Origin: Lachnospiraceae bacterium
GTDB taxonomy: Bacteria; Bacillota_A; Clostridia; Lachnospirales; Lachnospiraceae
Reading direction: 5' to 3'
NCBI GenBank assembly: GCA_017621115.1
Contig: JAGATU010000082.1
Location: 1 to 6,868 of the forward strand
DNA: 6,868 nt
Part shown: positions 1 to 6,562 of the stretch, one piece after another
How the letters are laid out: each line of letters starts with the position of its first letter
Position numbering within the stretch: position 1 is the first letter of the stretch
Program-made: the position numbers and the translations under genes
The notes under the pieces: generated by a model
What the model was told of the DNA's origin: nothing
The model's input: only the letters and a program-made list of their open reading frames with translations
Database searches by the model: none

Positions 1-408
1 AATCTCGCGGCCACATTCCGGACAATGCGGAATACCGATACGCGCATACAAAAGACGGAAATAATCATAAATCTCCGTTACGGTACCAACCGTAGAACGC
101 GGATTGCGGTTGGTCGATTTCTGGTCAATCGAAATCGCCGGTGAAAGCCCGTCGATACGTTCCACATCCGGTTTCTCCATCTGTCCGAGGAACTGTCTGG
201 CATAGGAAGACAGGGACTCCATATATCGTCTCTGACCTTCCGCATAAATCGTATCAAATGCAAGCGAAGACTTACCCGAACCTGACAATCCTGTCAGAAC
301 CACAAACTCATTTCTCGGTATATTTACATCAACTGATTTTAAATTATGTTCCTTTGCGCCACGTATCTTAATATACTCACGCGGACGCATTTTGGGTGTT
401 TCACTCAT
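1..408 (-). CDS. uvrA: UvrABC system protein A, N-terminal 136 residues (cut by window edge)
   Basis: UvrA is the damage-sensing ATPase of bacterial nucleotide excision repair; as a dimer it loads UvrB onto damaged DNA. The 136 visible residues read as one open frame from ATG at 408 to the window edge. Seen: the family opening [12 protein letters not shown] (13-24), Walker A GLSGSGKS (40-47), the adjoining [16 protein letters not shown] block (47-62), [15 protein letters not shown] (68-82), [11 protein letters not shown] (88-98), [15 protein letters not shown] (103-117) and a CPEC pair (129-132) that may be half of an early zinc module. The start is fixed by an AGGAG at 416-420, seven bases upstream of the ATG; the internal Met7 has no such site. 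Full-length UvrA is about 940 residues, so most of the gene is outside the window. It follows uvrB in the same direction across a 160-base gap and probably shares its SOS-controlled transcript. Identification is very secure. Confidence 0.98.
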   Translation of the reverse strand, partial: MSETPKMRPREYIKIRGAKEHNLKSVDVNIPRNEFVVLTGLSGSGKSSLAFDTIYAEGQRRYMESLSSYARQFLGQMEKPDVERIDGLSPAISIDQKSTNRNPRSTVGTVTEIYDYFRLLYARIGIPHCPECGREI

Positions 409-424
409 TGTCAGTCTCCTAACT

Positions 425-566
425 GTATGCCGTGTAGCGGGGAGGTATCCCTCCAAACACGCTTCCGCTCGATTTCACATGTAACGGTACTAAGCTCGAA
501 AGAACCTCGCTAAGTACCGACACGTTCAAACGGTTTGGTTGGATACCTCCCCGCTACACTCCATGC
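425..566. repeat. Large nested inverted repeat in the uvrB-uvrA gap (possible MITE-like element)
   Basis: Two 27-base arms, 432-458 and 533-559, are reverse complements with 25 of 27 matches; both begin or end with GTGTAGC/GCTACAC at the outside. Weaker complementarity continues to about 425 and 566 (29 of 34 in total). The arms enclose 74 bases that contain a second hairpin (485-519). As RNA or cruciform DNA the whole block would fold into a long stem with an inner stem-loop. No U-rich tract follows on either strand, so it does not look like an intrinsic terminator, and no open frame of note lies inside. The layout (terminal inverted repeats, about 130 bases, intergenic, non-coding) fits a miniature transposable element or a dispersed intergenic repeat, but with only one copy in view this is inference. 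No convincing target-site duplication was found. It fills nearly the whole gap ahead of the uvrA ribosome binding site. Confidence 0.8.
485..519. repeat. Inner stem-loop of the uvrB-uvrA repeat element
   Basis: Positions 485-495 (cggtactaagc) pair with 509-519 (gctaagtaccg) over 11 base pairs with one mismatch, leaving a 13-base loop at 496-508. It sits nearly centrally between the two long arms of the surrounding inverted repeat, so both are probably parts of one element. The stem would form equally on either strand. No function is recognised. Confidence 0.7.
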
Positions 567-568
567 AT

Positions 569-2578
569 TTATTTTTCCAGATAATTATTTAACATGTCTT
601 TAAGTTCGACCATCTTATCTCTAAGTTCCGCTGCGGATTCGAAGTCGAGTTCAGCTGCGGCTTTCTTCATACGTTTCTCAACATCCTTGATAAGTTTCTC
701 AAGTTCCTTCTTATCCATTGACTCAGGATCTTTTTCGAAGCGGAGTTCTTCCTTGGCAATCACCTTGGAAATGCTGATAAGGTCGCGGACAGCTTTCTTA
801 ATTGTAGTTGGTGTGATGCCGTGTTCTTCGTTATATTTCTGCTGAATCTCACGGCGACGGCGCGTCTCATTAATCGCCTTATCCATGGAATCGGTAATAT
901 GGTCCGCATACATAATGACATGTCCGTCACTGTTACGCGCGGCACGTCCAATTGTCTGTACAAGGGAAGTCTCCGAACGGAGGAATCCTTCCTTATCCGC
1001 ATCCAGAATCGCCACCAGACTAATCTCCGGAATATCCAAACCTTCTCGCAACAGGTTAATACCAACCAATACATCAAACACATCCAAGCGCATGTCACGG
1101 ATAATCTCGGCACGCTCCAGAGTATCAATATCGGAATGCAGATACTTAACCCTTACGCCGACTTCTTTAAGATAATCGGTCAAATCCTCTGCCATCTTCT
1201 TGGTCAGTGTCGTCACAAGGACTTTATTCTTCTTCTCGGTCTCCTTGCGTATCTCACTAAGCAAATCATCAATCTGCCCTTCCACAGGGCGCACAAATAC
1301 TTCCGGATCCAGAAGTCCGGTCGGACGGATGACCTGCTCTGCACGCAACAGTTCATGCCCCTCCTCATAATCGGACGGTGTCGCCGATACAAAGAGCATC
1401 TGGTCAATATGCTGTTCAAATTCCTCAAAATTAAGCGGACGGTTATCCAGTGCTGACGGCAGACGGAAACCGTAATCCACCAAGGTATTCTTACGCGCAC
1501 GGTCCCCCGCATACATACCGCGTATCTGCGGAATCGTAATATGGGACTCATCTATAATAATCAGAAAATCATCCGGAAAGAAATTCAAAAGGCAAAACGG
1601 AGTCTCTCCCGGCGGAAGATTGTTAAGCGGTGCCGAATAATTCTCGATTCCTGAACAAAAGCCGGTCTCACGCAACATCTCCACATCAAAATTCGTACGT
1701 TCCGAAATACGCTGCGCCTCTATTAACTTATCCTCACTCTTAAAATAGCGGATTCTCTCTTCCAGTTCTCTCTCAATGCGGGCACAGCCTTCCATAATCT
1801 TTTCCTGCGGGATTACGTAATGGGACGCCGGGAAAATAGCCACATGCTCCAAAGTAGCATGTACCTTACCTGTCAAAGGCTCTACCTGTACGATACGGTC
1901 AATCTCATCTCCGAAAAATTCTACCCTAATCAGGTAATCTCCGCCTTCTGCCGGATAAATATCAATACTGTCGCCTCTTACACGAAAAGTAGCACGCTCA
2001 ATGTCCATATCATTCCGTGTGTAGCGGATATCAATTAATTCACGAAGCACCGCATCCCTGTCTTTTAACTGGCCGGGGCGCAGAGAAACAACCATATCCT
2101 GATATTCATCAGGACTACCCAGTCCGTAAATACAGCTGACGCTGGCAACAACAATAACATCCCTTCTTTCTGATAAGGATGCTGTCGCCGATAAACGAAG
2201 TTTATCAATCTCTTCATTAACCGAAGAATCTTTTGCAATATAAGTATCCGAAGACGGCACATAAGCCTCCGGCTGGTAATAATCATAATAGGACACAAAA
2301 TACTCTACCGCATTCTCAGGAAAGAATTCCTTAAACTCCCCATACAACTGTCCTGCAAGAGTCTTATTGTGTGAAATAATAAGCGTAGGTTTATTAAGCG
2401 CCGCAATAATATTAGCCATGGTAAAGGTCTTCCCCGAACCGGTAACGCCAAGAAGCGTCTGGAACTGGTTGCCTTCCTTAAAACCCTCAACCAATTCGGC
2501 AATTGCCTGTGGCTGGTCTCCGGTAGGAGCATATTCAGAATGTAAAATAAACCGTCCGGATTTATCTGTTATATCCAT
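569..2578 (-). CDS. uvrB: UvrABC system protein B (excision repair helicase)
   Basis: UvrB is the central protein of nucleotide excision repair: delivered by UvrA, it verifies the lesion by threading DNA behind a beta-hairpin and then recruits UvrC. The 669 residues match the usual family length. Seen in order: Walker A GVTGSGKT (44-51); the tyrosine-rich beta-hairpin with [10 protein letters not shown] (97-106); Walker B IIIDESH (340-346); SAT (398-400); motif [14 protein letters not shown] (506-518); motif [11 protein letters not shown] (541-549); and a C-terminal UVR domain (about 621-660) with [17 protein letters not shown], which in this family contacts UvrC. The ATG at 2578 is chosen because AAAGGA (2584-2589) lies five bases upstream. 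An in-frame ATG at 2638 would add 20 residues, but that stretch contains the promoter -10 element and family proteins begin near the chosen start. It has its own promoter and LexA box, and uvrA lies downstream. Nothing is broken or missing. Confidence 0.98.
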   Translation of the reverse strand: MDITDKSGRFILHSEYAPTGDQPQAIAELVEGFKEGNQFQTLLGVTGSGKTFTMANIIAALNKPTLIISHNKTLAGQLYGEFKEFFPENAVEYFVSYYDYYQPEAYVPSSDTYIAKDSSVNEEIDKLRLSATASLSERRDVIVVASVSCIYGLGSPDEYQDMVVSLRPGQLKDRDAVLRELIDIRYTRNDMDIERATFRVRGDSIDIYPAEGGDYLIRVEFFGDEIDRIVQVEPLTGKVHATLEHVAIFPASHYVIPQEKIMEGCARIERELEERIRYFKSEDKLIEAQRISERTNFDVEMLRETGFCSGIENYSAPLNNLPPGETPFCLLNFFPDDFLIIIDESHITIPQIRGMYAGDRARKNTLVDYGFRLPSALDNRPLNFEEFEQHIDQMLFVSATPSDYEEGHELLRAEQVIRPTGLLDPEVFVRPVEGQIDDLLSEIRKETEKKNKVLVTTLTKKMAEDLTDYLKEVGVRVKYLHSDIDTLERAEIIRDMRLDVFDVLVGINLLREGLDIPEISLVAILDADKEGFLRSETSLVQTIGRAARNSDGHVIMYADHITDSMDKAINETRRRREIQQKYNEEHGITPTTIKKAVRDLISISKVIAKEELRFEKDPESMDKKELEKLIKDVEKRMKKAAAELDFESAAELRDKMVELKDMLNNYLEK

Positions 2579-2622
2579 AATAATCCTTTCCAAATCAAAT
2601 ACGTTTTTTTCACGCAATATAT

Positions 2623-2651
2623 AGTATACCAAAAACAATTTAAATTGTACA
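2623..2651 (-). promoter_or_regulatory. Vegetative-type promoter of uvrB (extended -10)
   Basis: Read on the minus strand, a -35 TGTACA (2651-2646, four of six to TTGACA) is followed after exactly 17 bases by TATACT (2628-2623, five of six to TATAAT). The bases TGG directly precede TATACT, giving an extended -10, which may offset the moderate -35. Transcription would begin near 2616, leaving a leader of about 38 bases before the ATG at 2578. The -35 hexamer touches the LexA box. Assigned by consensus only. Confidence 0.75.
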
Positions 2652-2664
2652 GAACAAATGTTCT
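2651..2664. promoter_or_regulatory. LexA (SOS) operator of uvrB
   Basis: The 14 bases AGAACAAATGTTCT form a perfect palindrome containing GAAC-N4-GTTC, the core of the LexA/DinR box known in Bacillus and relatives (consensus CGAACRNRYGTTYC). It abuts the -35 hexamer of the uvrB promoter, where bound LexA would block RNA polymerase. In Bacillus subtilis the uvrB-uvrA operon is LexA-repressed, so site, position and target gene agree. The site is seen directly; binding is inferred. Confidence 0.85.
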
Positions 2665-2682
2665 TTCTTCAATTATTTCCAC

Positions 2683-2718
2683 AAAAAAGAAGCAGCCGCA
2701 CGGATTAAATGCGGCTGC
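2683..2718 (-). terminator. Rho-independent terminator of the sugar transporter operon
   Basis: On the minus strand a perfect 9-base-pair stem, GCAGCCGCA (2718-2710) with TGCGGCTGC (2700-2692), encloses a 9-base loop and is followed by TTCTTTTTT (2691-2683). It lies about 60 bases past the stop of the second permease gene and 20 bases before the LexA box, so it separates the importer operon from uvrB. The 62 bases between the permease stop and this stem (2719-2780) show nothing recognisable. Confidence 0.92.
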
Positions 2719-2780
2719 CCTATCAGAGGGTCTACCTTATTCCTTGATGAGGATATAAGTGCTTATTAATTTATTGCAGT

Positions 2781-3839
2781 TTATTTCACTGCTTTCTTTT
2801 TGCGGGCCATAACCACACTCTGGATAATCAGGAACAGACAAAGCATTGCTGCAATTGTAATTCCTGTCCACCAAGCCTGGTCAAGACCTGCTGAAGAAAC
2901 AATATTTTGAATTGTTGCAAGGGATAACACTCCAAAGAATGTTCCCACAAGATTACCTACACCACCTGTTAGCATGGTTCCGCCGATAATGGATGATGCA
3001 ATCGCATTCATTTCCATACCGCTTGCATGTGACGGCGAACCGGAACCAACATACAGGAAGTATACAAATCCACCGATACCTGCAAGAATACTGCAGATTA
3101 AGTGGGATAAAAATTTTGTTCTTTTGACATTAATACCAAGCATTAATGCACTCTGTGAATTACCGCCGACTGCGTAAAAAGCACGACCCAGTTTAGTCCA
3201 TCTGAGCACACAGAAGAAAATAAGAACGACAAGCAACGCCACAACAACACCAATCTGTATATAAGCGTCCACGTATTTGCCGGCTTTGTTTACCGAACCC
3301 ATAAAAGGTACCACGATACGTGTATCTTTCATGGCAACAAATGCCTCATTTTCCACGTTAAACGGTGTGGAGTTAACAATCGTTGTCATACCTCGGGCAA
3401 AAAACATACCCGCCAGGGTTACAATAAAAGGCTGAATCTCCAGATAAGCCACCAGATACCCCTGTATAAGTCCAAATAACAATCCTATTCCAACGGAAAT
3501 GGCAATTGCTCCTATTACACTTCCACCATGGAAGTCGAGATAAACGGCACAGCACATACTGACAAGTGCCGCTACACCACCAACGGAAATATCAATTCCG
3601 CCGGTAATCATTACGATACTCATACCGCATGCAGCAATAATGAGCGCCGCATTGGCATTTAAAATATTAAAAAATGTCTGCGGTTTTAAAAATCCTTTAC
3701 CCTGAAAGACAATCGCTCCGATATACATTGCAAAGAAAATAACAATCGTAATCGTAAGCAACAGATTGGTATCTGTCATATTTTTGATTTTACCAAGTTT
3801 ATTTACGGAGTTTGCCGGATTTTTCTTGTTTTTAAACAT
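2781..3839 (-). CDS. yjfF: Sugar ABC transporter permease, YjfF type
   Basis: An integral membrane subunit of a ribose/galactose-class ABC importer; it would pair with the YtfT-type permease to form the channel, powered by the fused ATPase. The 352 residues are mostly hydrophobic, with about eight to ten predicted membrane segments (for example 25-45, 61-79, 107-127, 196-212, 247-264 and 324-342). Seen: the family motif GGIDISVG (80-87), a QPFIVTLAGMFFARG block (136-150), and the cytoplasmic coupling region EMNAIASSIIGGTMLTGGVG (276-295). QPFIVTLAGMFF and the GVG-GT-FGV run resemble E. coli YjfF as recalled. The ATG at 3839 is preferred: AAGGAGG (3849-3855) lies nine bases upstream. A TTG at 3848 would directly abut that site with no spacing. 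The ATG begins one base after the stop of the preceding permease gene, so translational coupling is likely. The lysine-rich ends are presumably cytoplasmic. The substrate is inferred from the whole operon. Confidence 0.88.
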   Translation of the reverse strand: MFKNKKNPANSVNKLGKIKNMTDTNLLLTITIVIFFAMYIGAIVFQGKGFLKPQTFFNILNANAALIIAACGMSIVMITGGIDISVGGVAALVSMCCAVYLDFHGGSVIGAIAISVGIGLLFGLIQGYLVAYLEIQPFIVTLAGMFFARGMTTIVNSTPFNVENEAFVAMKDTRIVVPFMGSVNKAGKYVDAYIQIGVVVALLVVLIFFCVLRWTKLGRAFYAVGGNSQSALMLGINVKRTKFLSHLICSILAGIGGFVYFLYVGSGSPSHASGMEMNAIASSIIGGTMLTGGVGNLVGTFFGVLSLATIQNIVSSAGLDQAWWTGITIAAMLCLFLIIQSVVMARKKKAVK

Positions 3840-3840
3840 A

Positions 3841-4932
3841 TTAAGCAACCTCCTTTACCTGCGATTTTGCTTTCATTTTCTTGCTGATGAAAGCAATTTT
3901 TTCCTTTACTGCCGGTGCACTCATCACTACCAGAACGATTACAACAACCGCTTTATATGCCGGGAGGGCATCTGCCTGTACATTAAACTTATAAAGGGTC
4001 GTTGTAAGGAACTGGATTACATATGCACCAAGGATGGATGCTGTCATGTTGAATTTACCGCCGGAAAGCGCATTGCCTCCAAGCGCAACAGCAAGAATCG
4101 CATCCATTTCAATATCCTTTGCCACTACGGAGTAGTTGATGGTAGACAAACGGCTTACCTTAATCAGACCCACTACCGCTACACAAAGACCTAAAATAAT
4201 AAATGATAAAAACTTGATAAATGTAGGATTCAAACCATTTAATCTTGAAGAATTCTCATTAATACCGACTGCCTGTGTATACAGTCTTAAATTTGTAAAA
4301 CGAAGAACAAGTGCAATCACTATCATACATGCTACCGCCACAAAAAACGGTGTCGGCACAGGTATCCCCGGAATAAATCCACCGATATATGTAAAAGATT
4401 TATCCGAAACAATCGGAAGAGTATTGTTGTTAATCCATGCCGCAATGGAACGTCCTGCCGTATAAAGAATCAGGGTCGCTACCATCGGCTGGATTTTAAA
4501 ATACGCTACCAATGCACCATTGAATGCGCCAAAAATCATAGCCACTACGCAAGCCACCAAAAAGGCTACAATAATCGGGGCCTGTAATGTTTCCAACTGG
4601 TCATCCGGATGACCGCAGAGAATACGGAGAATTACACTGCCTGCAATTGCAATCGCTGCGCCAACGGAAATATCCTGTCCGCCTGTAGCTGCTGTTACCA
4701 GTGTCATACCGATTGCAAGAATGGCAAGTTCTGAACCGTAATCCAGAATAGTCATTAAGTAACCGGAAAGAACCGGAAATCCTTCACTGTTATATCCCAT
4801 AGTAATTCTAAAGAAGGCAGGATCCGCAACAAAATTGAAAACAGCAAGAATCAATAATGCTGCTACCGGAATAAATAACTGCTGTCTTAATAATCCACCA
4901 AAAAATTCACCTAACTTATTTTTTTTCTGCAT
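3841..4932 (-). CDS. ytfT: Sugar ABC transporter permease, YtfT type
   Basis: The other membrane subunit of the importer. The 363 residues have a lysine-rich cytoplasmic start, a first membrane segment at about 18-36 and further hydrophobic segments across the protein (for example 67-83, 118-137, 195-211, 241-258, 296-312, 325-340). Seen: TGGQDISVG (83-91), where most relatives have GGIDLSVG, so Gln replaces Ile; KIQPMVATLILYTAGR (146-161), closely like YtfT; and the coupling region EMDAILAVALGGNALSGG (275-292), expected to contact the ATPase. Its ATG shares one base (4932) with the TAA of the ATPase gene; GGAGGT at 4941-4946 lies eight bases upstream. This tight packing, continued into the next permease gene, indicates one transcript and coupled translation. 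Having two non-identical permeases, where ribose systems use a homodimer, is the hallmark of the YtfT/YjfF subfamily. The family is sure; the galactofuranose specificity is not shown by the sequence alone. Confidence 0.88.
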   Translation of the reverse strand: MQKKNKLGEFFGGLLRQQLFIPVAALLILAVFNFVADPAFFRITMGYNSEGFPVLSGYLMTILDYGSELAILAIGMTLVTAATGGQDISVGAAIAIAGSVILRILCGHPDDQLETLQAPIIVAFLVACVVAMIFGAFNGALVAYFKIQPMVATLILYTAGRSIAAWINNNTLPIVSDKSFTYIGGFIPGIPVPTPFFVAVACMIVIALVLRFTNLRLYTQAVGINENSSRLNGLNPTFIKFLSFIILGLCVAVVGLIKVSRLSTINYSVVAKDIEMDAILAVALGGNALSGGKFNMTASILGAYVIQFLTTTLYKFNVQADALPAYKAVVVIVLVVMSAPAVKEKIAFISKKMKAKSQVKEVA

Positions 4933-6446
4933 TATTTTTCACCTCCGGCAATGGTTCCCATAACCTTACTCTGGGTCAGTTCTTCCCCATTTAATTCACC
5001 AACAACCTTACGGTCACGCATAACTACCAGACGGGAGCAGGTACGAAGCATTTCGTCCAATTCAGAAGAAATAAAGGTAACGCTCATACCTTCTGATGCA
5101 AGTTTGAGCACCAGTTTCTGGATTTCAATCTTTGTTCCGACATCGATACCTCTGGTCGGTTCATCCAGAATCAGATATTCCGGATGGGTCAAAAGCCAGC
5201 GCGCAAGAATTACCTTCTGCTGGTTACCGCCTGACAAAGATTTAATCGGTGTTTCGGTTGATGCTGTTTTAATCTCCAATAATTTAATATATTCATCCGC
5301 AAATTTAATTGCTTCTGCTTTTGAAAACGGCCTAAAAAATCCTTTTAATACCTGTGTTGCCAGGATAATATTATCGCGTACGGATAAATCTCCGATTATG
5401 CCATCCACCTTACGGTCTTCCGGCAAATACGCAATACCCTGTCTCATGGCATCAATCGGTTTCTGGATTTTAATCGTCTTTCCATTCTTTTTCACTGTTC
5501 CGCCAAGAACTCTGTCCGCGCCAAAGATGGCACGTACACATTCACTACGGCCTGAGCCGAGCAAACCGGTAAATCCGTTAACTTCACCCTTGTTGATATG
5601 GAAGTCAAACGGTTTGATTCCCGCATCACTGAATAATCCCTCTGCTTCAAATACGGCTGTCTGTGCATCCGCTTCCTGATATGCCGCCTGCTCACCTTTG
5701 ATTTCGGACATATCATCCAATTCCTTACCAAGCATTTTCGCTACAAGCTGAACCCTCGGAAGGTCTTTAATTTCATATTCACCCACCAGCTGACCATCGC
5801 GCAAAACCGTGATTTTATCACAGACCTCATATACCTGGTCAAGGAAATGGGTAACGAAAATAATACCGACACCTCTTGCTTTTAAGTCGCGCATTACTTT
5901 GAATAATTTTGCAACCTCCTGCTCATCAAGTGATGATGTCGGCTCATCCAAAATAAGCACTTTACATTCCATATCCACCGCACGTGCAATGGCAATCATC
6001 TGCTGTACGGCAATGGAACAATTCGACAACTGCTGTGTTGCGGTTGCTGGAATATCAAGCGACTTTAAGATGGCTTCCGTATCTTCATTAACCTTTTTCC
6101 AATTCACGGTTGCGTCATTGGTACGTCCGATAAACATATTTTCTGCAACCGTAAGATTCGGACAAAGTGTAATTTCCTGATAAACGGTACTGATTCCGTT
6201 TTTCTGAGCTTCCTGTGGCGAACGGATTGCCACTGCACCTTCTTTTCCTTTGATAAAAATCTGTCCTTCGTCCTTTTCATAAACACCGGTCAGAACTTTA
6301 ATCAAAGTGGACTTTCCTGCACCGTTTTCACCCATTAATGCATGAATCTCACCTTCACATAAAGTAAAATCCACTGCCCGAAGGGCACGTACTCCGGGAA
6401 AGCTCTTATGAATGTTTTTCATTTCCAATACAGTTCTATCTTTCAC
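4932..6446 (-). CDS. ytfR: Sugar ABC transporter ATPase with two nucleotide-binding domains, YtfR type
   Basis: A cytoplasmic fused ATPase that powers the two permeases. It has 504 residues, normal for the RbsA/MglA/YtfR class. Domain 1: Walker A GENGAGKS (39-46), Q-loop YQE (89-91), a degenerate signature CSIAVQQM (143-150), Walker B LILDEP (164-169), His200 in VTHF. Domain 2: Walker A GLLGSGRS (294-301) with Arg for the usual Lys, intact signature LSGGNQQ (404-410), Walker B LILDEP (425-430), and Ser in place of the switch His (ISSE, 459-462). So only one of the two sites should hydrolyse ATP, as is common in this class. AIARAVDM and VTHFLDQVYEVCDKITVLRDG resemble E. coli YtfR. The start is GTG at 6446, with AAGGAG (6457-6462) ten bases upstream; ATG at 6422 lacks a ribosome binding site. 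A hairpin in the 116-base gap upstream probably tunes expression below that of the binding protein. Confidence 0.92.
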   Translation of the reverse strand: MKDRTVLEMKNIHKSFPGVRALRAVDFTLCEGEIHALMGENGAGKSTLIKVLTGVYEKDEGQIFIKGKEGAVAIRSPQEAQKNGISTVYQEITLCPNLTVAENMFIGRTNDATVNWKKVNEDTEAILKSLDIPATATQQLSNCSIAVQQMIAIARAVDMECKVLILDEPTSSLDEQEVAKLFKVMRDLKARGVGIIFVTHFLDQVYEVCDKITVLRDGQLVGEYEIKDLPRVQLVAKMLGKELDDMSEIKGEQAAYQEADAQTAVFEAEGLFSDAGIKPFDFHINKGEVNGFTGLLGSGRSECVRAIFGADRVLGGTVKKNGKTIKIQKPIDAMRQGIAYLPEDRKVDGIIGDLSVRDNIILATQVLKGFFRPFSKAEAIKFADEYIKLLEIKTASTETPIKSLSGGNQQKVILARWLLTHPEYLILDEPTRGIDVGTKIEIQKLVLKLASEGMSVTFISSELDEMLRTCSRLVVMRDRKVVGELNGEELTQSKVMGTIAGGEK

Positions 6447-6459
6447 CGTATATTCACTC

Positions 6460-6493
6460 CTTGCTCTTTTTCGAAAAACAAGCGCGGAGCAAG
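6460..6493 (-). other. Possible alternative hairpin sequestering the ATPase ribosome binding site
   Basis: On the minus strand CTTGCTC (6493-6487), part of the 3' arm of the upstream terminator-like hairpin, is complementary over seven bases to GAGCAAG (6466-6460), which overlaps the AAGGAG ribosome binding site (6462-6457) of the ATPase gene. Between them lies the palindrome TTTTTCGAAAAA (6467-6478), which could close the loop. This fold and the terminator fold share bases and exclude each other. The complementarity is seen; any regulatory use is inference. Confidence 0.35.
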
Positions 6494-6525
6494 CGTCCGA
6501 ATTTCAGTCCCGCTGCGCCGCGCTT
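6474..6525 (-). terminator. Terminator-like hairpin (attenuator) between binding-protein and ATPase genes
   Basis: On the minus strand AAGCGCGG (6525-6518) pairs perfectly with CCGCGCTT (6487-6480); a further AGCG/CGCT (6514-6511 with 6495-6492) closes an inner stem across a small internal loop. The hairpin is followed by GTTTTT (6479-6474). On the plus strand the same structure is followed by a longer T run (6524-6529), so it could terminate in both directions, but no plus-strand gene ends here. Placed inside a transporter operon just after the binding-protein gene, it fits partial termination that keeps the binding protein in excess over the ATPase and permeases, an arrangement known in many importer operons. 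The remaining bases of the gap (6526-6562) show nothing recognisable. Confidence 0.7.
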
Positions 6526-6562
6526 TTTTAGTCATTTAAATTAATGTTATCACCAATTATGA

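Noticed and set aside
432..559. The uvrB-uvrA inverted repeat as an intrinsic terminator
   Set aside because: On the minus strand the stem is followed by GGCATACAG and on the plus strand by TCCATGC, neither of which is a U-rich tract.
423..568. Target-site duplication flanking the inverted-repeat element
   Set aside because: Only a four-base ATGC (427-430 and 563-566) recurs, and it lies within the weaker extension of the arms, so it is not convincing.
409..568. A separate promoter for uvrA in the gap
   Set aside because: No -10/-35 pair with acceptable match and spacing was found on the minus strand; co-transcription from the uvrB promoter is simpler.
821..1456. A 211-codon plus-strand open frame inside uvrB
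   Set aside because: It is antisense to a highly conserved gene, has no recognisable domain and no clear ribosome binding site; it is a shadow frame.
2579..2638. In-frame 20-residue N-terminal extension of UvrB from an ATG at 2638
   Set aside because: The stretch contains the -10 element of the uvrB promoter, lacks a ribosome binding site at its own start, and does not match known UvrB N-termini; AAAGGA supports the ATG at 2578.
4951..5679. A 242-codon plus-strand open frame inside the ATPase gene
   Set aside because: It is antisense to conserved ABC motifs, its translation is low-complexity and resembles no family; it is a shadow frame.
6447..6562. A riboswitch ahead of the ATPase gene
   Set aside because: The gap is short and shows no known aptamer consensus; it holds only the hairpins described.
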